Source: Henriciella sp. | GTDB lineage: Bacteria > Pseudomonadota > Alphaproteobacteria > Caulobacterales > Hyphomonadaceae | DNA: 64,000 nt | Reading direction: 5' to 3' | Assembly (NCBI RefSeq): GCF_029936995.1 | Contig: NZ_JAPYRE010000001.1 | Location: 620,001 to 684,000, forward strand | Part shown: in pieces, positions 8,130 through 17,422 of the stretch | How positions within the stretch are numbered: the stretch's first letter is position 1 | Layout: each line of letters starts with the position of its first letter | Notes under the pieces: model-generated | Database searches by the model: none | The model's input: only the letters and a program-made list of their open reading frames with translations | What the model was told of the DNA's origin: nothing | Translations under genes and position numbers: made by a program

Positions 8130-10250
8130 CTAAAACCGTCCGCTGATTGTGACACGCGCATTCAGCGGCGCGCCGACCGTGGCCTGGTGCGTGCTGTGGG
8201 CGTTCGGGAAGTAGAGCTCGTCGGTCAGGTTCTCGACATTGAGCTGCACCCGGAGCCGCTCGGACACATCGTAATACGCGGCCGCATCGACGCGCGTATA
8301 GTCCGGCAGGGTCGCGGTGTTGCTATTATTGATGAAGCTCTCGTCCTGATAGGTCAGGCCGAGGCCAAGGCCGAACTTGGAGGTCACCTTGTAGGTGTTC
8401 CAGAGCGAGAACATGTTTTCCGGCAGCTCACGCGGGGTGCGCCCCGTCGGGCCGGTCCGGTCGACGATCTCGCCATCGAGATAGCTGTAGCCGGCCGTGA
8501 CGAACCACCTGTCCGTCACCTGGCCCTGAAGCTGGGCCTCGAAGCCCTGTGTCTCGGAATCGATGATGTCGAGGGTTTCGGGGTCATTGTCGGCGACCTG
8601 CGGCGAGCTCTGCTCGATCTCGAACACGGCGGCGGTCAGGCTGAGGCCGCGGCGGATCTCCCATTTCAGGCCGGCTTCGAGATTGGTGAACTCGTCCGGG
8701 TCGAGCTGGTTGGCCGCGCCATTGATGCTGGCAAACTGCTCGCCGCTGCGCGGCAGAAAGGATTCGCTGTAGCTGGCATAGAAGGAGACATTCTCCCGCG
8801 GCTTGAAGACCAGGCCGAGGCGTGGCGAGACCTTCTCGTCCTTGCGCGAGCGGGTCTCATCGGCGGGCACGTTGAGGACCTCGATGTCGAAGCTGTCGAA
8901 GCGCGCACCGACGATCAGGTCGAGCATGGCCGAAATCTCGATCTCGTCCTGGATGTAGGCGGAGAAGACGTCCACTTCGGCCTTGGTGAAGTCATTCAGG
9001 TCCGTGGTGAAATCGGCGCTTGTCGGCACGCCGTCTGAATTGATGCCCGTGCCGCCGCTCAGGTTCAACGGGCGCTGGATGTCGAACATTTCATTGTCGT
9101 CCAGCGTGGTGTTCCAGAGCACGTTGAAGCGGTCATTGTCGTTCGACGTGTCGATATATTCCGCGCCCGTGATGACGGTGTGGCCGATGCCTCCGGTCTG
9201 GAATTCGCCGACGAGGTTGCCCGAGAGGATCAGGTTTTCGCGCTGCGTCGTGTCGAGATAGCCATCGAGCGTGACGATGCCAGGCGTGGACGCCTCGTCG
9301 TAGCTGGAGGCGTAGAAGTTCTGGTAGGACTTGTCATAGTCGCCGTAGAAGGCGCTGAAATTACCTTTCAGGTTCTCGGTGAATTCATGTTCGAGCCGTG
9401 CGCGCAGCAGGTGGGCTTCAAGCTTGGTTTCGTTGAGATCCGGATCGCCGAAGACGATGTTTTCGAAAGCCTCGACGGGGCGACCGTCAGCGCCGGTCGG
9501 GATGCCACGGTCGATGAAGCGCTCATGGTCGAGGTACTCGTAGGAGAGATCCAGCGTGGTCGCCGGGCTCAGCTCGAACCGGGCGGTCGGATTTATCCCG
9601 AAGCGGTCGCCATCATAGAAGTCGCGGTGGTTCTCCAGGCTCTCATACATCGCATTGATGCGGAATGCGGATGTGTCGCTCGTGGAAATATTGCTGTCGA
9701 GCTGGACGCCATAGCCGCCGAATGTGTCGGCGCTTGCCTGATAGCCGGTGAAGGTCTCGCCGACGACGCCTTTTTTCGTGACCCGGTTCAGGATACCGCC
9801 CGAGCCGCCGCGCCCGAAAAGAAGGGCGTTCGGGCCACGCAGGATCTCGATCTGTTCAAGGTTATAGAGCGGGCGGTAATACTGCACGTCATCCCGGACG
9901 CCGTCGATGAAGAAGTCGGCCGTCGAGCGTACGCCCCGGAAAACAACCGCGTCGCGGTGCCCTTCGCCCTGGGAGGTGTTCACGCCGGGTGTGTAATCGA
10001 TGATGTCGCCAATGCTCTGAAAGCCCTGTTGGTCGATCTGGTCGGCGGTGACGATCGACAGACTTTGGGGAACGTCGATTACGGGTGTCGGTGTCTTCAG
10101 GGCGTTGACCTGGTCTGTGTAGAGGTACTGGCCAATCACGACGATCTCATCAAGAACCGCCTCGTCGGACTCCTGGCCGAAAGCTGCGGGCGCTGTCAGC
10201 GTGAAGGAAAGCGCCGTCGCGCCGAGCAGGTAGGAAGACAGTTTTGTCAT
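8130..10250 (-). CDS. TonB-dependent siderophore receptor
   Basis: A 706-residue outer-membrane receptor that imports ferric siderophore with energy from TonB. It starts MTKLSSYLLGATALS (signal peptide to about AAFGQ), then the TonB box DEIVVIGQ, the plug domain with PQSLSIVTADQI, FRGVRSTADFFIDGVRDD and EILRGPNALLFGRGGSGGILN, and a 22-strand-type barrel ending in Phe (VTISGRF), the usual outer-membrane C-terminal signal. The open frame extends 44 residues further upstream, but the signal peptide fixes ATG at 10250. A Fur-box-like site lies 40 bases upstream. The plug resembles receptors of the TIGR01783 (siderophore) group; the siderophore cannot be named. Confidence 0.93.
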   Translation of the reverse strand: MTKLSSYLLGATALSFTLTAPAAFGQESDEAVLDEIVVIGQYLYTDQVNALKTPTPVIDVPQSLSIVTADQIDQQGFQSIGDIIDYTPGVNTSQGEGHRDAVVFRGVRSTADFFIDGVRDDVQYYRPLYNLEQIEILRGPNALLFGRGGSGGILNRVTKKGVVGETFTGYQASADTFGGYGVQLDSNISTSDTSAFRINAMYESLENHRDFYDGDRFGINPTARFELSPATTLDLSYEYLDHERFIDRGIPTGADGRPVEAFENIVFGDPDLNETKLEAHLLRARLEHEFTENLKGNFSAFYGDYDKSYQNFYASSYDEASTPGIVTLDGYLDTTQRENLILSGNLVGEFQTGGIGHTVITGAEYIDTSNDNDRFNVLWNTTLDDNEMFDIQRPLNLSGGTGINSDGVPTSADFTTDLNDFTKAEVDVFSAYIQDEIEISAMLDLIVGARFDSFDIEVLNVPADETRSRKDEKVSPRLGLVFKPRENVSFYASYSESFLPRSGEQFASINGAANQLDPDEFTNLEAGLKWEIRRGLSLTAAVFEIEQSSPQVADNDPETLDIIDSETQGFEAQLQGQVTDRWFVTAGYSYLDGEIVDRTGPTGRTPRELPENMFSLWNTYKVTSKFGLGLGLTYQDESFINNSNTATLPDYTRVDAAAYYDVSERLRVQLNVENLTDELYFPNAHSTHQATVGAPLNARVTISGRF

Positions 10251-10289
10251 GTGTTGGCATCCCATCAGAATCTGGAGCTTGCCGCCTAA

Positions 10290-10310
10290 TGCACATGAGA
10301 ATGAAAGGCA
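10290..10310 (-). promoter_or_regulatory. Candidate Fur box upstream of the TonB receptor
   Basis: Plus-strand TGCACATGAGAATGAAAGGCA, a 21-base TGC-N15-GCA palindrome with the core ATGAGAAT, close to the TGCAAATGAGAATCATTTGCA-type Fur site. It lies 40 bases upstream of the receptor start, where a repressor could block transcription under iron sufficiency. The right half is degenerate. Confidence 0.6.
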
Positions 10311-10385
10311 AACGCATTGGTTAGCGTCACTGTACTTTGATGTCCGAAAAAGATGAAAGGGGAATGTCTTTACGGGATGCATATG

Positions 10386-10420
10386 AAAACGCCAGTGACC
10401 CCGCGTGCCACTGGCGTTTC
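10386..10420 (-). terminator. Terminator downstream of mlaC
   Basis: Eleven-base perfect stem (AAACGCCAGTG at 10387-10397 and CACTGGCGTTT at 10409-10419) with an 11-base loop. Read on the minus strand it ends in TTTTC and follows the mlaC stop by about 40 bases, so it should insulate the TonB receptor gene from mlaC read-through. Confidence 0.8.
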
Positions 10421-10459
10421 TGATGATATGAGGAAACAGCAGGCTACGCTGCGACTTGC

Positions 10460-11071
10460 CTAGCTCGAAATCTCATCGATCAAGGCGTCGATGTCTCCAT
10501 TGTTCTGATCAAGAATTGTCTTGAACTGAGCGCGCTGTTCAATTGCGAACCAGACATCCTGGGCCTGGATGTCAACGATGGTCCATTCGCCTTGATCCAT
10601 GAGACGCCAGCTGAGGGTCTGCGGATTGTTATTGTCGGAGGTTGTCACGCGGGTCGCCACAATCTTGTCGGTCTCGCCGCGTGGCGTCACCTTGACGACC
10701 TCGACCTCGGCACCCGACAGGCCGGACAGGTGTTCCTTGAGCTGGCTCTTCGCAAACACGCGGAACGCCTCGACATAGCGCGTCTTTTGATCGTCGCTCA
10801 GCTCGGCCCATTTGTTGCCGAGGGTGAATTGCGCCACACGGTCCACATCGACCAGTTCTATGATCTGGCTGGCTTCTGAATCGGAAATACTGGAATCCTC
10901 AAGTGCGCTCACTGCACGCTCGGCGGCTTCGGTAACGACCGCTGTAGCCTCTTCATCGGAAGCCTTGGCATAGGCCGCTGAAGAGAAGGCGAGCGCCATG
11001 CCGGTGGCAAGGACGCCAGCAGCAAGGTGGCTGCGCACGCGATGGAGGGGGTATTTGAAACTGGGCGTCAT
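10460..11071 (-). CDS. MlaC/Ttg2D-type periplasmic phospholipid carrier
   Basis: A 203-residue protein with a signal peptide (to about SSAAYA) and the MlaC/Ttg2D fold signature: VDVDRVAQFTLGNKWAELS, KTRYVEAFR, and a central VTPRGETDKIVATRV segment, ending with the INDI-like TIVDIQAQDVWFA motif. MlaC proteins ferry phospholipid between outer-membrane MlaA and the inner-membrane MlaFEDB complex. None of those partners is nearby, so this is an orphan carrier. It is monocistronic, with its own terminator downstream and divergently placed to the SDR gene upstream. An alternative role in hopanoid transport (HpnM-like) is possible; the HpnM subfamily shares this fold. Confidence 0.85.
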   Translation of the reverse strand: MTPSFKYPLHRVRSHLAAGVLATGMALAFSSAAYAKASDEEATAVVTEAAERAVSALEDSSISDSEASQIIELVDVDRVAQFTLGNKWAELSDDQKTRYVEAFRVFAKSQLKEHLSGLSGAEVEVVKVTPRGETDKIVATRVTTSDNNNPQTLSWRLMDQGEWTIVDIQAQDVWFAIEQRAQFKTILDQNNGDIDALIDEISS

Positions 11072-11274
11072 CTAATTCTCCTTCGTGCATTCTGCACAAT
11101 CTTAAGTCTGCAACGCGTCGGGGCGTTTAGCTCATGACGCAACAGTTTAACGCGAAGCCAGTGATGAGGTTTCAGGCGGACTGCTATTATCGGGCAAGCC
11201 GCGTTCGTCATGACAATGGCAACCCGATGATCTAGGATGACTTTCCAGTGATATCCCAGCCAACGGAGCCTGCC

Positions 11275-12288
11275 ATGACGAAAGACCTTAACCTGAGCCG
11301 CCGCCAGCTGATGCTGGGCGCAAGTGCCGCCGGTATGGCGTTCACGGCAGGGGCGGCCAGTGCCCAGTCGCAGTCTGGTGCGCAGCCGGCTGGCAATGGC
11401 CTGGCTGGCAAGTCTGTCCTGATAACCGGCACATCATCCGGTTTTGGCCGCCTGGGTGCCGAGCACTATGCCCGGCTCGGAGCGAAAGTCTTTGCCACAA
11501 TGCGTAACCTGCCACGCCCCGAGGCTGATGAGCTTAAAGCGCTGGCAGAAGAAGAGGGACTGGATATCACCGTTCTGGAGATTGATATCACCTCGGATGA
11601 ACAGGTCCGCACGGGGGTTGCCGCAGCCGAGAAGGCAGCTGGTGGTGCGCTGGACGTGCTCATCAACAATGCCGGCATCTCGTTTTCCGGGCCCATCGAG
11701 GTTCAGGATATGGAAGCGACGCAGCAGATTTTTGATACCAACGTCTTTGGTGCGCAACGTATGACCCGCGCCGCGCTGCCCGCCATGAGGGCAGCAGGCT
11801 CGGGGCAGATATTCAATGTTACCTCACAGCTTGGCCGCCTGATCGTGCCGGGTCTGGCGCAGTATTCACCGACGAAATTTGCCCTCGAAGCGCTGAGCGA
11901 ACAGCTGGCCTATGAAGTGGTATCAAAGGGCATTGATGTGACGATCATCCAGCCAGGCGGATATCCAACTGAAATATGGGAAAACTCGGCCATCCGTTCG
12001 GCTGAGCTCAAGGAACGCACGTCCGAAGCGCTACTGTCCGCCTATCCGCAAATGACGGATGGCATGGGAGAGTCCCGCAATGGCGGTGGAAGCACCGATC
12101 CGATGGACGTTCCGCGCGCGATTGCGGAGATAATCATGATGCCGGCAGGCCAGCGTCCGCTGCGGCGCGCGGTCCACCCTGGTGCCAAACCCCAGATTCC
12201 GATCAATGAAGTGTCTGCCCAGCAGCAGATGGCGATGCTGGGCAGTTCCGGGTATGGGCCGATGCTCAAGGCGGTTCTGGACCGCTGA
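11275..12288 (+). CDS. Tat-exported short-chain dehydrogenase/reductase
   Basis: A 337-residue classical SDR preceded by a twin-arginine signal (LSRRQLMLG, Arg9-Arg10; signal to about ASAQ). NAD(P)-binding TGTSSGFG (51-58), NNAG (131-134), catalytic Ser184, Tyr197 and Lys201 (YSPTK) are all present, so it should be active. I chose ATG 11275, because the Arg pair then sits at the usual distance and a CGGAG site lies upstream; the open frame begins nine residues earlier. SDRs are normally cytoplasmic; Tat export of a cofactor-loaded enzyme is the likely reason for the signal. Substrate unknown. It faces the acyl-CoA ligase gene tail to tail. Confidence 0.88.
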   Translation: MTKDLNLSRRQLMLGASAAGMAFTAGAASAQSQSGAQPAGNGLAGKSVLITGTSSGFGRLGAEHYARLGAKVFATMRNLPRPEADELKALAEEEGLDITVLEIDITSDEQVRTGVAAAEKAAGGALDVLINNAGISFSGPIEVQDMEATQQIFDTNVFGAQRMTRAALPAMRAAGSGQIFNVTSQLGRLIVPGLAQYSPTKFALEALSEQLAYEVVSKGIDVTIIQPGGYPTEIWENSAIRSAELKERTSEALLSAYPQMTDGMGESRNGGGSTDPMDVPRAIAEIIMMPAGQRPLRRAVHPGAKPQIPINEVSAQQQMAMLGSSGYGPMLKAVLDR

Positions 12289-12319
12289 GTCATGGTATCG
12301 AGTAGGGGCGTAAGTTTCC

Positions 12320-14014
12320 TTACGCCTGCACTTGCGAAGTGAGGCGGTTGCGAAGGTCCTTCTTGAGGAACTTCCCGCTTGCATTGCGTGGCAATGCTTC
12401 GTCCATGAGCCAGAAATAACGCGGGATCTTGTGCTTCGCCATGATGGCTGCGCAATGCTCCCGCAAGGCGTCTTCAGTGAGATGTTCGCCGGGTTTCAGC
12501 ACGATGGCAGCGCCGACTTCCTCACCGAGCCGGTCATCCGGAACGCCGAAGACGGAGCACTCCGCGACCGCATCATGACGGTAGAGGGCCGCCTCAACCT
12601 CGGCGCAGTAAATGTTCTCACCGCCACGCAGCACCATGTCCTTCTTGCGGTCGACAATGTAGATGAAACCGTCTTCGTCGATGCGCGCGATGTCACCGGT
12701 GTGGAGCCAGCCGTCGGTGATGGATTCTGCGGTTGCTTCCGGCCGGTTGATATACCCCTTGATGACCGAAGAGCCGCGGACCCAGAGCTCGCCGAGTTCG
12801 CCCTGCGCGACAGCCTCATCCAGCTCATTGACGCATTTGACTTCGAAATTCGGCATGGCCGGTCCCGCGCTGTCGGGCCTGTCGACATAAAAGTCCGCGC
12901 CGATGGACGTAATGATGCCGCAGGTCTCCGTCATGCCGTAGCCCGTATTGGGGCGGGCTGTGGAGACCTTGGCCTCGATCGACTGGACAAGATCAGGAGG
13001 CACCTGGGCCCCACCGCCACCGAGCGTTGTCAGGCTGGAAGTGTCTGTCGTTGCGAAATCGGGATGGTTGATGACTTCACGGGCCATGACAGGCACGCCG
13101 CTCATGCTGGTAACGCCTTCCCTCTCGATCAGGCGCAGCGCCTCGCCTGCATCCCATTTGTACATCAAAACCATGGTGCCGCCCGCGGCGGTCACGGCAT
13201 AGGCGCCACAGTTGTTGGCTGTGACATGGAAGAGCGGTGTCGTGATAAGGCCGACAGGGACCGGGGGCGGATCAGGTATCTCTTCACCCGTCGCCCAATG
13301 AGTGGCGAGCCCGGCTGAAGCGCGGGCATAAAGCATGTTCATGAGGTTGGCGACACAGCCGCGATGGGTGAGCTGTGCGCCTTTTGGAAAGCCGGTGGTG
13401 CCTGAGGTATAGAAAATGCAGGCATCTGAGTCCGGATCGACCGTGACATCCGGCATACTGCCGCCGTGAGCGACGACCTCATTCCACGCCACAACGCCGG
13501 ACGGCGTATCGCTGAGCCTGACGCCGACAAGGGTCATCCCGGAGGCCATGTCCGGGCGCTCCTGCAGGCGAGCGAGGCGCTCCTGATCGAGGATCAGGAC
13601 TTTCGGTGCGGAGTCTTGTAGCGCGTACGCCATCTCTTCGGCGGTCCACCAGGCATTCATGCCAACGATTGTCACGCCGATAGACGCGCCGGCCCAGTAG
13701 GCCAGCATCCATTCGGGATAATTGCGCATGGAAATGGCCACGCGGTCGCCGGGCTTTACGCCCTGTGCAATCAGCCATGATGCGACAGCATTCACGTGTT
13801 CATGAGCTTGAGCGTAGGTGAGGCGCTCATCATGATAGACGAGATAGTCACGGTCTGAGAACTCCAGCGTGGAAAGCCAGAACTCGCGGATACTCGGTGG
13901 GGCATTCTTGTAGCTAAGGATATCATTGCCCAGGATATTTTCCCGGACGATTTCAAAATCACCCCCGGGTCCGGTCAGTTCCTTGTATGCCTTTGATAGC
14001 TCGGCGTAATGCAT
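12320..14014 (-). CDS. Acyl-CoA synthetase (AMP-forming), fatty-acid type
   Basis: A 564-residue ANL-superfamily ligase that activates a carboxylic acid to its CoA thioester via an acyl-adenylate. Core motifs visible: YTSGTTGFPKGA (P-loop), NTGYGMTETCG (A5), GWLHTGD (A7), the DRKKDMVLRGGENIY hinge (A8) and PRNASGKFLKKDLR with the catalytic Lys near the C-terminus (A10). The start MHYAELSKAYKEL has no strong ribosome site. Neighbouring PCC and leucine-catabolism genes would fit a supply of acyl-CoA, but the acid is not identifiable; medium- or long-chain fatty acids are the default guess. Confidence 0.9.
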   Translation of the reverse strand: MHYAELSKAYKELTGPGGDFEIVRENILGNDILSYKNAPPSIREFWLSTLEFSDRDYLVYHDERLTYAQAHEHVNAVASWLIAQGVKPGDRVAISMRNYPEWMLAYWAGASIGVTIVGMNAWWTAEEMAYALQDSAPKVLILDQERLARLQERPDMASGMTLVGVRLSDTPSGVVAWNEVVAHGGSMPDVTVDPDSDACIFYTSGTTGFPKGAQLTHRGCVANLMNMLYARASAGLATHWATGEEIPDPPPVPVGLITTPLFHVTANNCGAYAVTAAGGTMVLMYKWDAGEALRLIEREGVTSMSGVPVMAREVINHPDFATTDTSSLTTLGGGGAQVPPDLVQSIEAKVSTARPNTGYGMTETCGIITSIGADFYVDRPDSAGPAMPNFEVKCVNELDEAVAQGELGELWVRGSSVIKGYINRPEATAESITDGWLHTGDIARIDEDGFIYIVDRKKDMVLRGGENIYCAEVEAALYRHDAVAECSVFGVPDDRLGEEVGAAIVLKPGEHLTEDALREHCAAIMAKHKIPRYFWLMDEALPRNASGKFLKKDLRNRLTSQVQA

Positions 14015-14241
14015 GCTTCTCCCCGTATATCTTTTACTAGTGAACTATACACACCGCCACGACTCCGCAAACAACCGACGCAGGGGAAAGCATGATTTCG
14101 TGAACGCAGTTTAATGGCTGCGGGCCATCACAGGATGGGGTATTTGACCGGGTGACAGAGCCTTTGTCAGGGATAACCCTCTGGAAACGGATTTGTGGGA
14201 CTGCAGAATAAGGTTTTTTGTATTCGGTCCCAGGGGAAGCC

Positions 14242-15207
14242 ATGGACAACGAAATGCAGCTCCTCATGGCGCGGATCGCCCACCTAGGTGCGATTGGAGA
14301 AGCCGAGGCGCGACGGATCGTCAATGAAATCTACAATGATGGCATTGTAAGCCGCGAAGAAGCCGAGGCGGTTTTCAGGCTGAACGACCAGCTGGCGGAT
14401 CGTGATCCGGCCTGGGTGGAGCGGTTCATCATTGCTATAGGCGATTTCCTGCTGAACAAGCAGCCTGCACCCGGCTGGGTTGGCGAGGAAGATGCGGACT
14501 GGCTGATTGGCATGATTGGCCGTGAGGACAATGAGGTCAGCGATAGCGAGCTTGATCTGATGCTGTCTGTCCTGCGCCGGGCAGAAGGCGCGCCCATGAG
14601 GCTGTCACGCTTCTGCCTGCAGGCTGTCTCCAGACGCATCATGGATGAGGGCGCGGCCTCCGAAGAGATGACAGAGCGTATGCGCCGCATCCTCTATGCA
14701 CCGGCCGGGGAAGCATCCCTATGGGTCAGCCGCCATGAAGCCAGTGTCCTGTTTGGCACGAATGACGCAATCGCGCGGGCGGCGAATGCAGCAAGCTGGA
14801 ACAACCTGTTTGCGAAGGCTGTATTGAATCACCTGATTGCTGCCGCCCATCCTGATCCAGGCAGCGAATCTGACGCTCTCAACCGTCAGGCATGGCTGAA
14901 GGACAAGAAAACGAACGTAAGCGGGTTCCTGTCGAGTATGGCCGGGTCCTTCACCAGTGGCAGCTGGTTCGACAAGGTCAGCCGGGATCACGATGCGGCA
15001 ATGCGGGCGAGAGAAATGGCGAAAGAAGCTGCTTCACGAGCCGGTAGCCAGATTACACAGAATGAAAAGAACTGGTTTCTGCGCCGGCTTGGCTGGGACA
15101 AGTCTGTCAGCCCGGCCGAGCGGAAACTTGTCGATCTCCTGAATACAGAAGTGCCCGGATTTGCCCACGGACTACTGGAAGCGACGCAGCCAATGAAGGC
15201 GGCCTGA
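14242..15207 (+). CDS. Conserved-looking cytoplasmic protein of unknown function
   Basis: A 321-residue, mainly helical, acidic protein with no signal peptide and no membrane segment. The first 160 residues contain recurring helical hairpins with patterns such as EAEARRIVNEIYNDGIVSREEAEAVF and GREDNEVSDSELDLMLSVLRRAE, which resemble a tandem TerB-like or EF-hand-like arrangement without clear metal ligands. The C-terminal half contains WFLRRLGWDKSVSPAERKLVDLLN. The start ATG 14242 follows CAGGGGAAGC; an earlier in-frame start at 14218 has no ribosome site. It lies just upstream of pccA on the same strand (153-base gap). I do not recognise the family. Confidence 0.72.
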   Translation: MDNEMQLLMARIAHLGAIGEAEARRIVNEIYNDGIVSREEAEAVFRLNDQLADRDPAWVERFIIAIGDFLLNKQPAPGWVGEEDADWLIGMIGREDNEVSDSELDLMLSVLRRAEGAPMRLSRFCLQAVSRRIMDEGAASEEMTERMRRILYAPAGEASLWVSRHEASVLFGTNDAIARAANAASWNNLFAKAVLNHLIAAAHPDPGSESDALNRQAWLKDKKTNVSGFLSSMAGSFTSGSWFDKVSRDHDAAMRAREMAKEAASRAGSQITQNEKNWFLRRLGWDKSVSPAERKLVDLLNTEVPGFAHGLLEATQPMKAA

Positions 15208-15360
15208 TCCTGTTTTCTTGTGGGCCTTCAGGGAAAAGCTCGACGCACCGCGTGTGAAGTTTATGCGGTAGCTGACGCGAGGTTAGGCGATGGACACGCC
15301 GTCGAGCGGGCTATAAGCCACTCCTGATCGTATCTGTAGCTGCTATTTCAGGGGGCAGTC

Positions 15361-17358
15361 ATGTTCAACAAAATCCTGATCGCTAACCGCGGTGAGATCG
15401 CCGTTCGCGTCATCAAGACGTGCAAGCGTATGGGTATCAAAACTGTTGTGGTGTATTCCGATGCCGATGCAGGCTCGATGGCTGTGGAGATGGCTGACGA
15501 AGCCGTCCATATCGGCCCGCCACAAGCGTCCGAATCCTATCTGGTCATGGACAAGATCGTCGATGCTGTGAAGCAGACGGGGGCGGAAGCCGTTCACCCC
15601 GGCTTCGGTTTTCTCTCGGAGAACCCGGAATTCGCCAAGCGGCTGGACAAGGAAGGCATTACCTTCATCGGGCCGAACGCACATGCCATTGAGGCGATGG
15701 GCGACAAGATCAGTTCGAAGAATCTTGCTGCCGAAGCTGGTGTCAGCACTGTGCCGGGTCATATGGGCCTGATCGAGGATACCAAGGAAGCTGTGAAAGT
15801 CTCCGGCGAGATCGGCTACCCGGTGATGATCAAGGCGTCCGCCGGCGGTGGCGGCAAGGGTATCCGCGTTGCCTATAACGACAAGGAAGTCGAGGAAGGC
15901 TTCCCGGCGGTGAAGGCGGAAGCCAAGGCCTCCTTCGGGGATGACCGGATCTTCATCGAGAAGTTCATTGAAGCCCCGCGGCATGTCGAGATCCAGGTCA
16001 TGGGCGACAAGCATGGCAACTGCATCTACCTGTTCGAGCGCGAATGCTCGATCCAGCGGCGGAACCAAAAGGTCATCGAGGAAGCGCCGAGCCCGCTGCT
16101 CGATGAGGCGACCCGCAAGAAGATGGGCGAGCAGGCAGTCGCACTGGCCAAGGCGGTCGACTATGACAGCGCCGGCACGGTGGAATTCGTCGCTAGTGGC
16201 AAGGACAAGAGCTTCTACTTCCTCGAAATGAACACCCGCCTCCAGGTGGAGCACCCGGTCACCGAGATGATTACCGGCGTCGACCTGGTCGAACAGATGC
16301 TGCGTGTCGCCTATGGTGAGAAGCTGGCGATCGGGCAGGGCGACCTGAAGATCAATGGCTGGGCCATTGAGAGCCGCGTTTACGCCGAAGACCCGTACCG
16401 CAAGTTCCTGCCGTCCATCGGGCGGCTGAAACGCTTCAATCCGCCGGAAGAGGGTCCGCTGAACGGTGGCACCGTCCGCATGGACTCAGGCGTGCGGGAA
16501 GGCGACGAGATCTCGATGTATTACGATCCGATGATCGCCAAGCTCGTCACGCACGGCAAGACCCGTGACGAGGCACTCGACGTGCAGGCTGCCGCACTGG
16601 ACCGTTTCCACATCGAGGGTATCCAGGACAATATTCCCTTCGTCGCCGCGGTCATGGATGAAGCCCGCTTCCGCTCCGGCGACCTGACAACCGGCTATAT
16701 CAAGGATGTCTTCCCGCACGGCTTTGAAGGAACCGAGCCGACCGCACACCAGACCCTGCTGCTAACCACGGCAGCTGCCTATGTGCATGGCGTTTTCGCC
16801 CGCCGGGCCGAAAAGATTTCCGGCCGCATGAGCGAACCCGGTGAACAACGTAACGACTGGGTCGTCATTCTCGGCGATGCGCATCACGAGGTAGACCTCG
16901 AGCTTGGCGAAGGCGAAGCGACGATCCGCATAGACGGGACCGGCCATAAGCTGGTGACGGGCTGGCGTCCGGGCACGCATCTCTTCGAGGGTGAACTGGA
17001 TGGTGAGCCCTTCGCCGTGAAATTTGCCGATCGCACGGAAGGCTATGTCTTCCGTCACCGGGGTGTCTCGGTGCGTGCACTGGTTTGCACACCGCTGACG
17101 GCAACGCTTCATGCACGCCTGCCGGAGAAGCCGAAGCCGGACATGTCGAAGCTCGTCATCTCTCCGATGCCGGGACTTGTCGTCTCGGTCGATGTCGAAG
17201 TTGGCCAACAGGTCGAGGAGGGCGAAGCTGTCTGCATCGTCGAAGCGATGAAGATGCAGAACATCATTCGCGCCGAGGCGACGGGTACGGTCAAAGCCAT
17301 CAATGTCGGCGATGGCGACAGTGTCGCTGCTGACGAAGTGATGGTGGAGTTCGAATAG
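15361..17358 (+). CDS. pccA: Propionyl-CoA carboxylase alpha subunit (biotin carboxylase/BCCP)
   Basis: A 665-residue subunit with the ATP-grasp biotin carboxylase at the N-terminus (LIANRGEIAVRVI at 5-17, KASAGGGGKGIR, the EMNTRLQVEHPVTE core), a BT-type linker (about 470-590) and a C-terminal biotinyl domain with EAMKM, Lys631 being the biotin site. It carboxylates its own biotin with bicarbonate and ATP and hands CO2 to PccB. AGGGGGCA lies upstream of the ATG. A length of 665 and the linker fit PccA rather than the shorter MccA at 36.5 kb. Unusually for this pair, pccB is 9.5 kb away. Confidence 0.95.
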   Translation: MFNKILIANRGEIAVRVIKTCKRMGIKTVVVYSDADAGSMAVEMADEAVHIGPPQASESYLVMDKIVDAVKQTGAEAVHPGFGFLSENPEFAKRLDKEGITFIGPNAHAIEAMGDKISSKNLAAEAGVSTVPGHMGLIEDTKEAVKVSGEIGYPVMIKASAGGGGKGIRVAYNDKEVEEGFPAVKAEAKASFGDDRIFIEKFIEAPRHVEIQVMGDKHGNCIYLFERECSIQRRNQKVIEEAPSPLLDEATRKKMGEQAVALAKAVDYDSAGTVEFVASGKDKSFYFLEMNTRLQVEHPVTEMITGVDLVEQMLRVAYGEKLAIGQGDLKINGWAIESRVYAEDPYRKFLPSIGRLKRFNPPEEGPLNGGTVRMDSGVREGDEISMYYDPMIAKLVTHGKTRDEALDVQAAALDRFHIEGIQDNIPFVAAVMDEARFRSGDLTTGYIKDVFPHGFEGTEPTAHQTLLLTTAAAYVHGVFARRAEKISGRMSEPGEQRNDWVVILGDAHHEVDLELGEGEATIRIDGTGHKLVTGWRPGTHLFEGELDGEPFAVKFADRTEGYVFRHRGVSVRALVCTPLTATLHARLPEKPKPDMSKLVISPMPGLVVSVDVEVGQQVEEGEAVCIVEAMKMQNIIRAEATGTVKAINVGDGDSVAADEVMVEFE

Positions 17359-17422
17359 TCTTTACGGCTCGGGCCCGATCTGCTCAGAGAAGATAGGTCA
17401 CGCTTTGAACCGGAAGGGCAGT

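Noticed and set aside
7589-8146. A 185-codon plus-strand frame across the palindromic repeats.
   Set aside because: It translates the repeats, has no ribosome site and is Arg/Pro/Ala-rich without motif.
9180-10289. A 369-codon plus-strand frame antisense to the TonB receptor.
   Set aside because: It contradicts the receptor's full set of motifs on the other strand and has no ribosome site.
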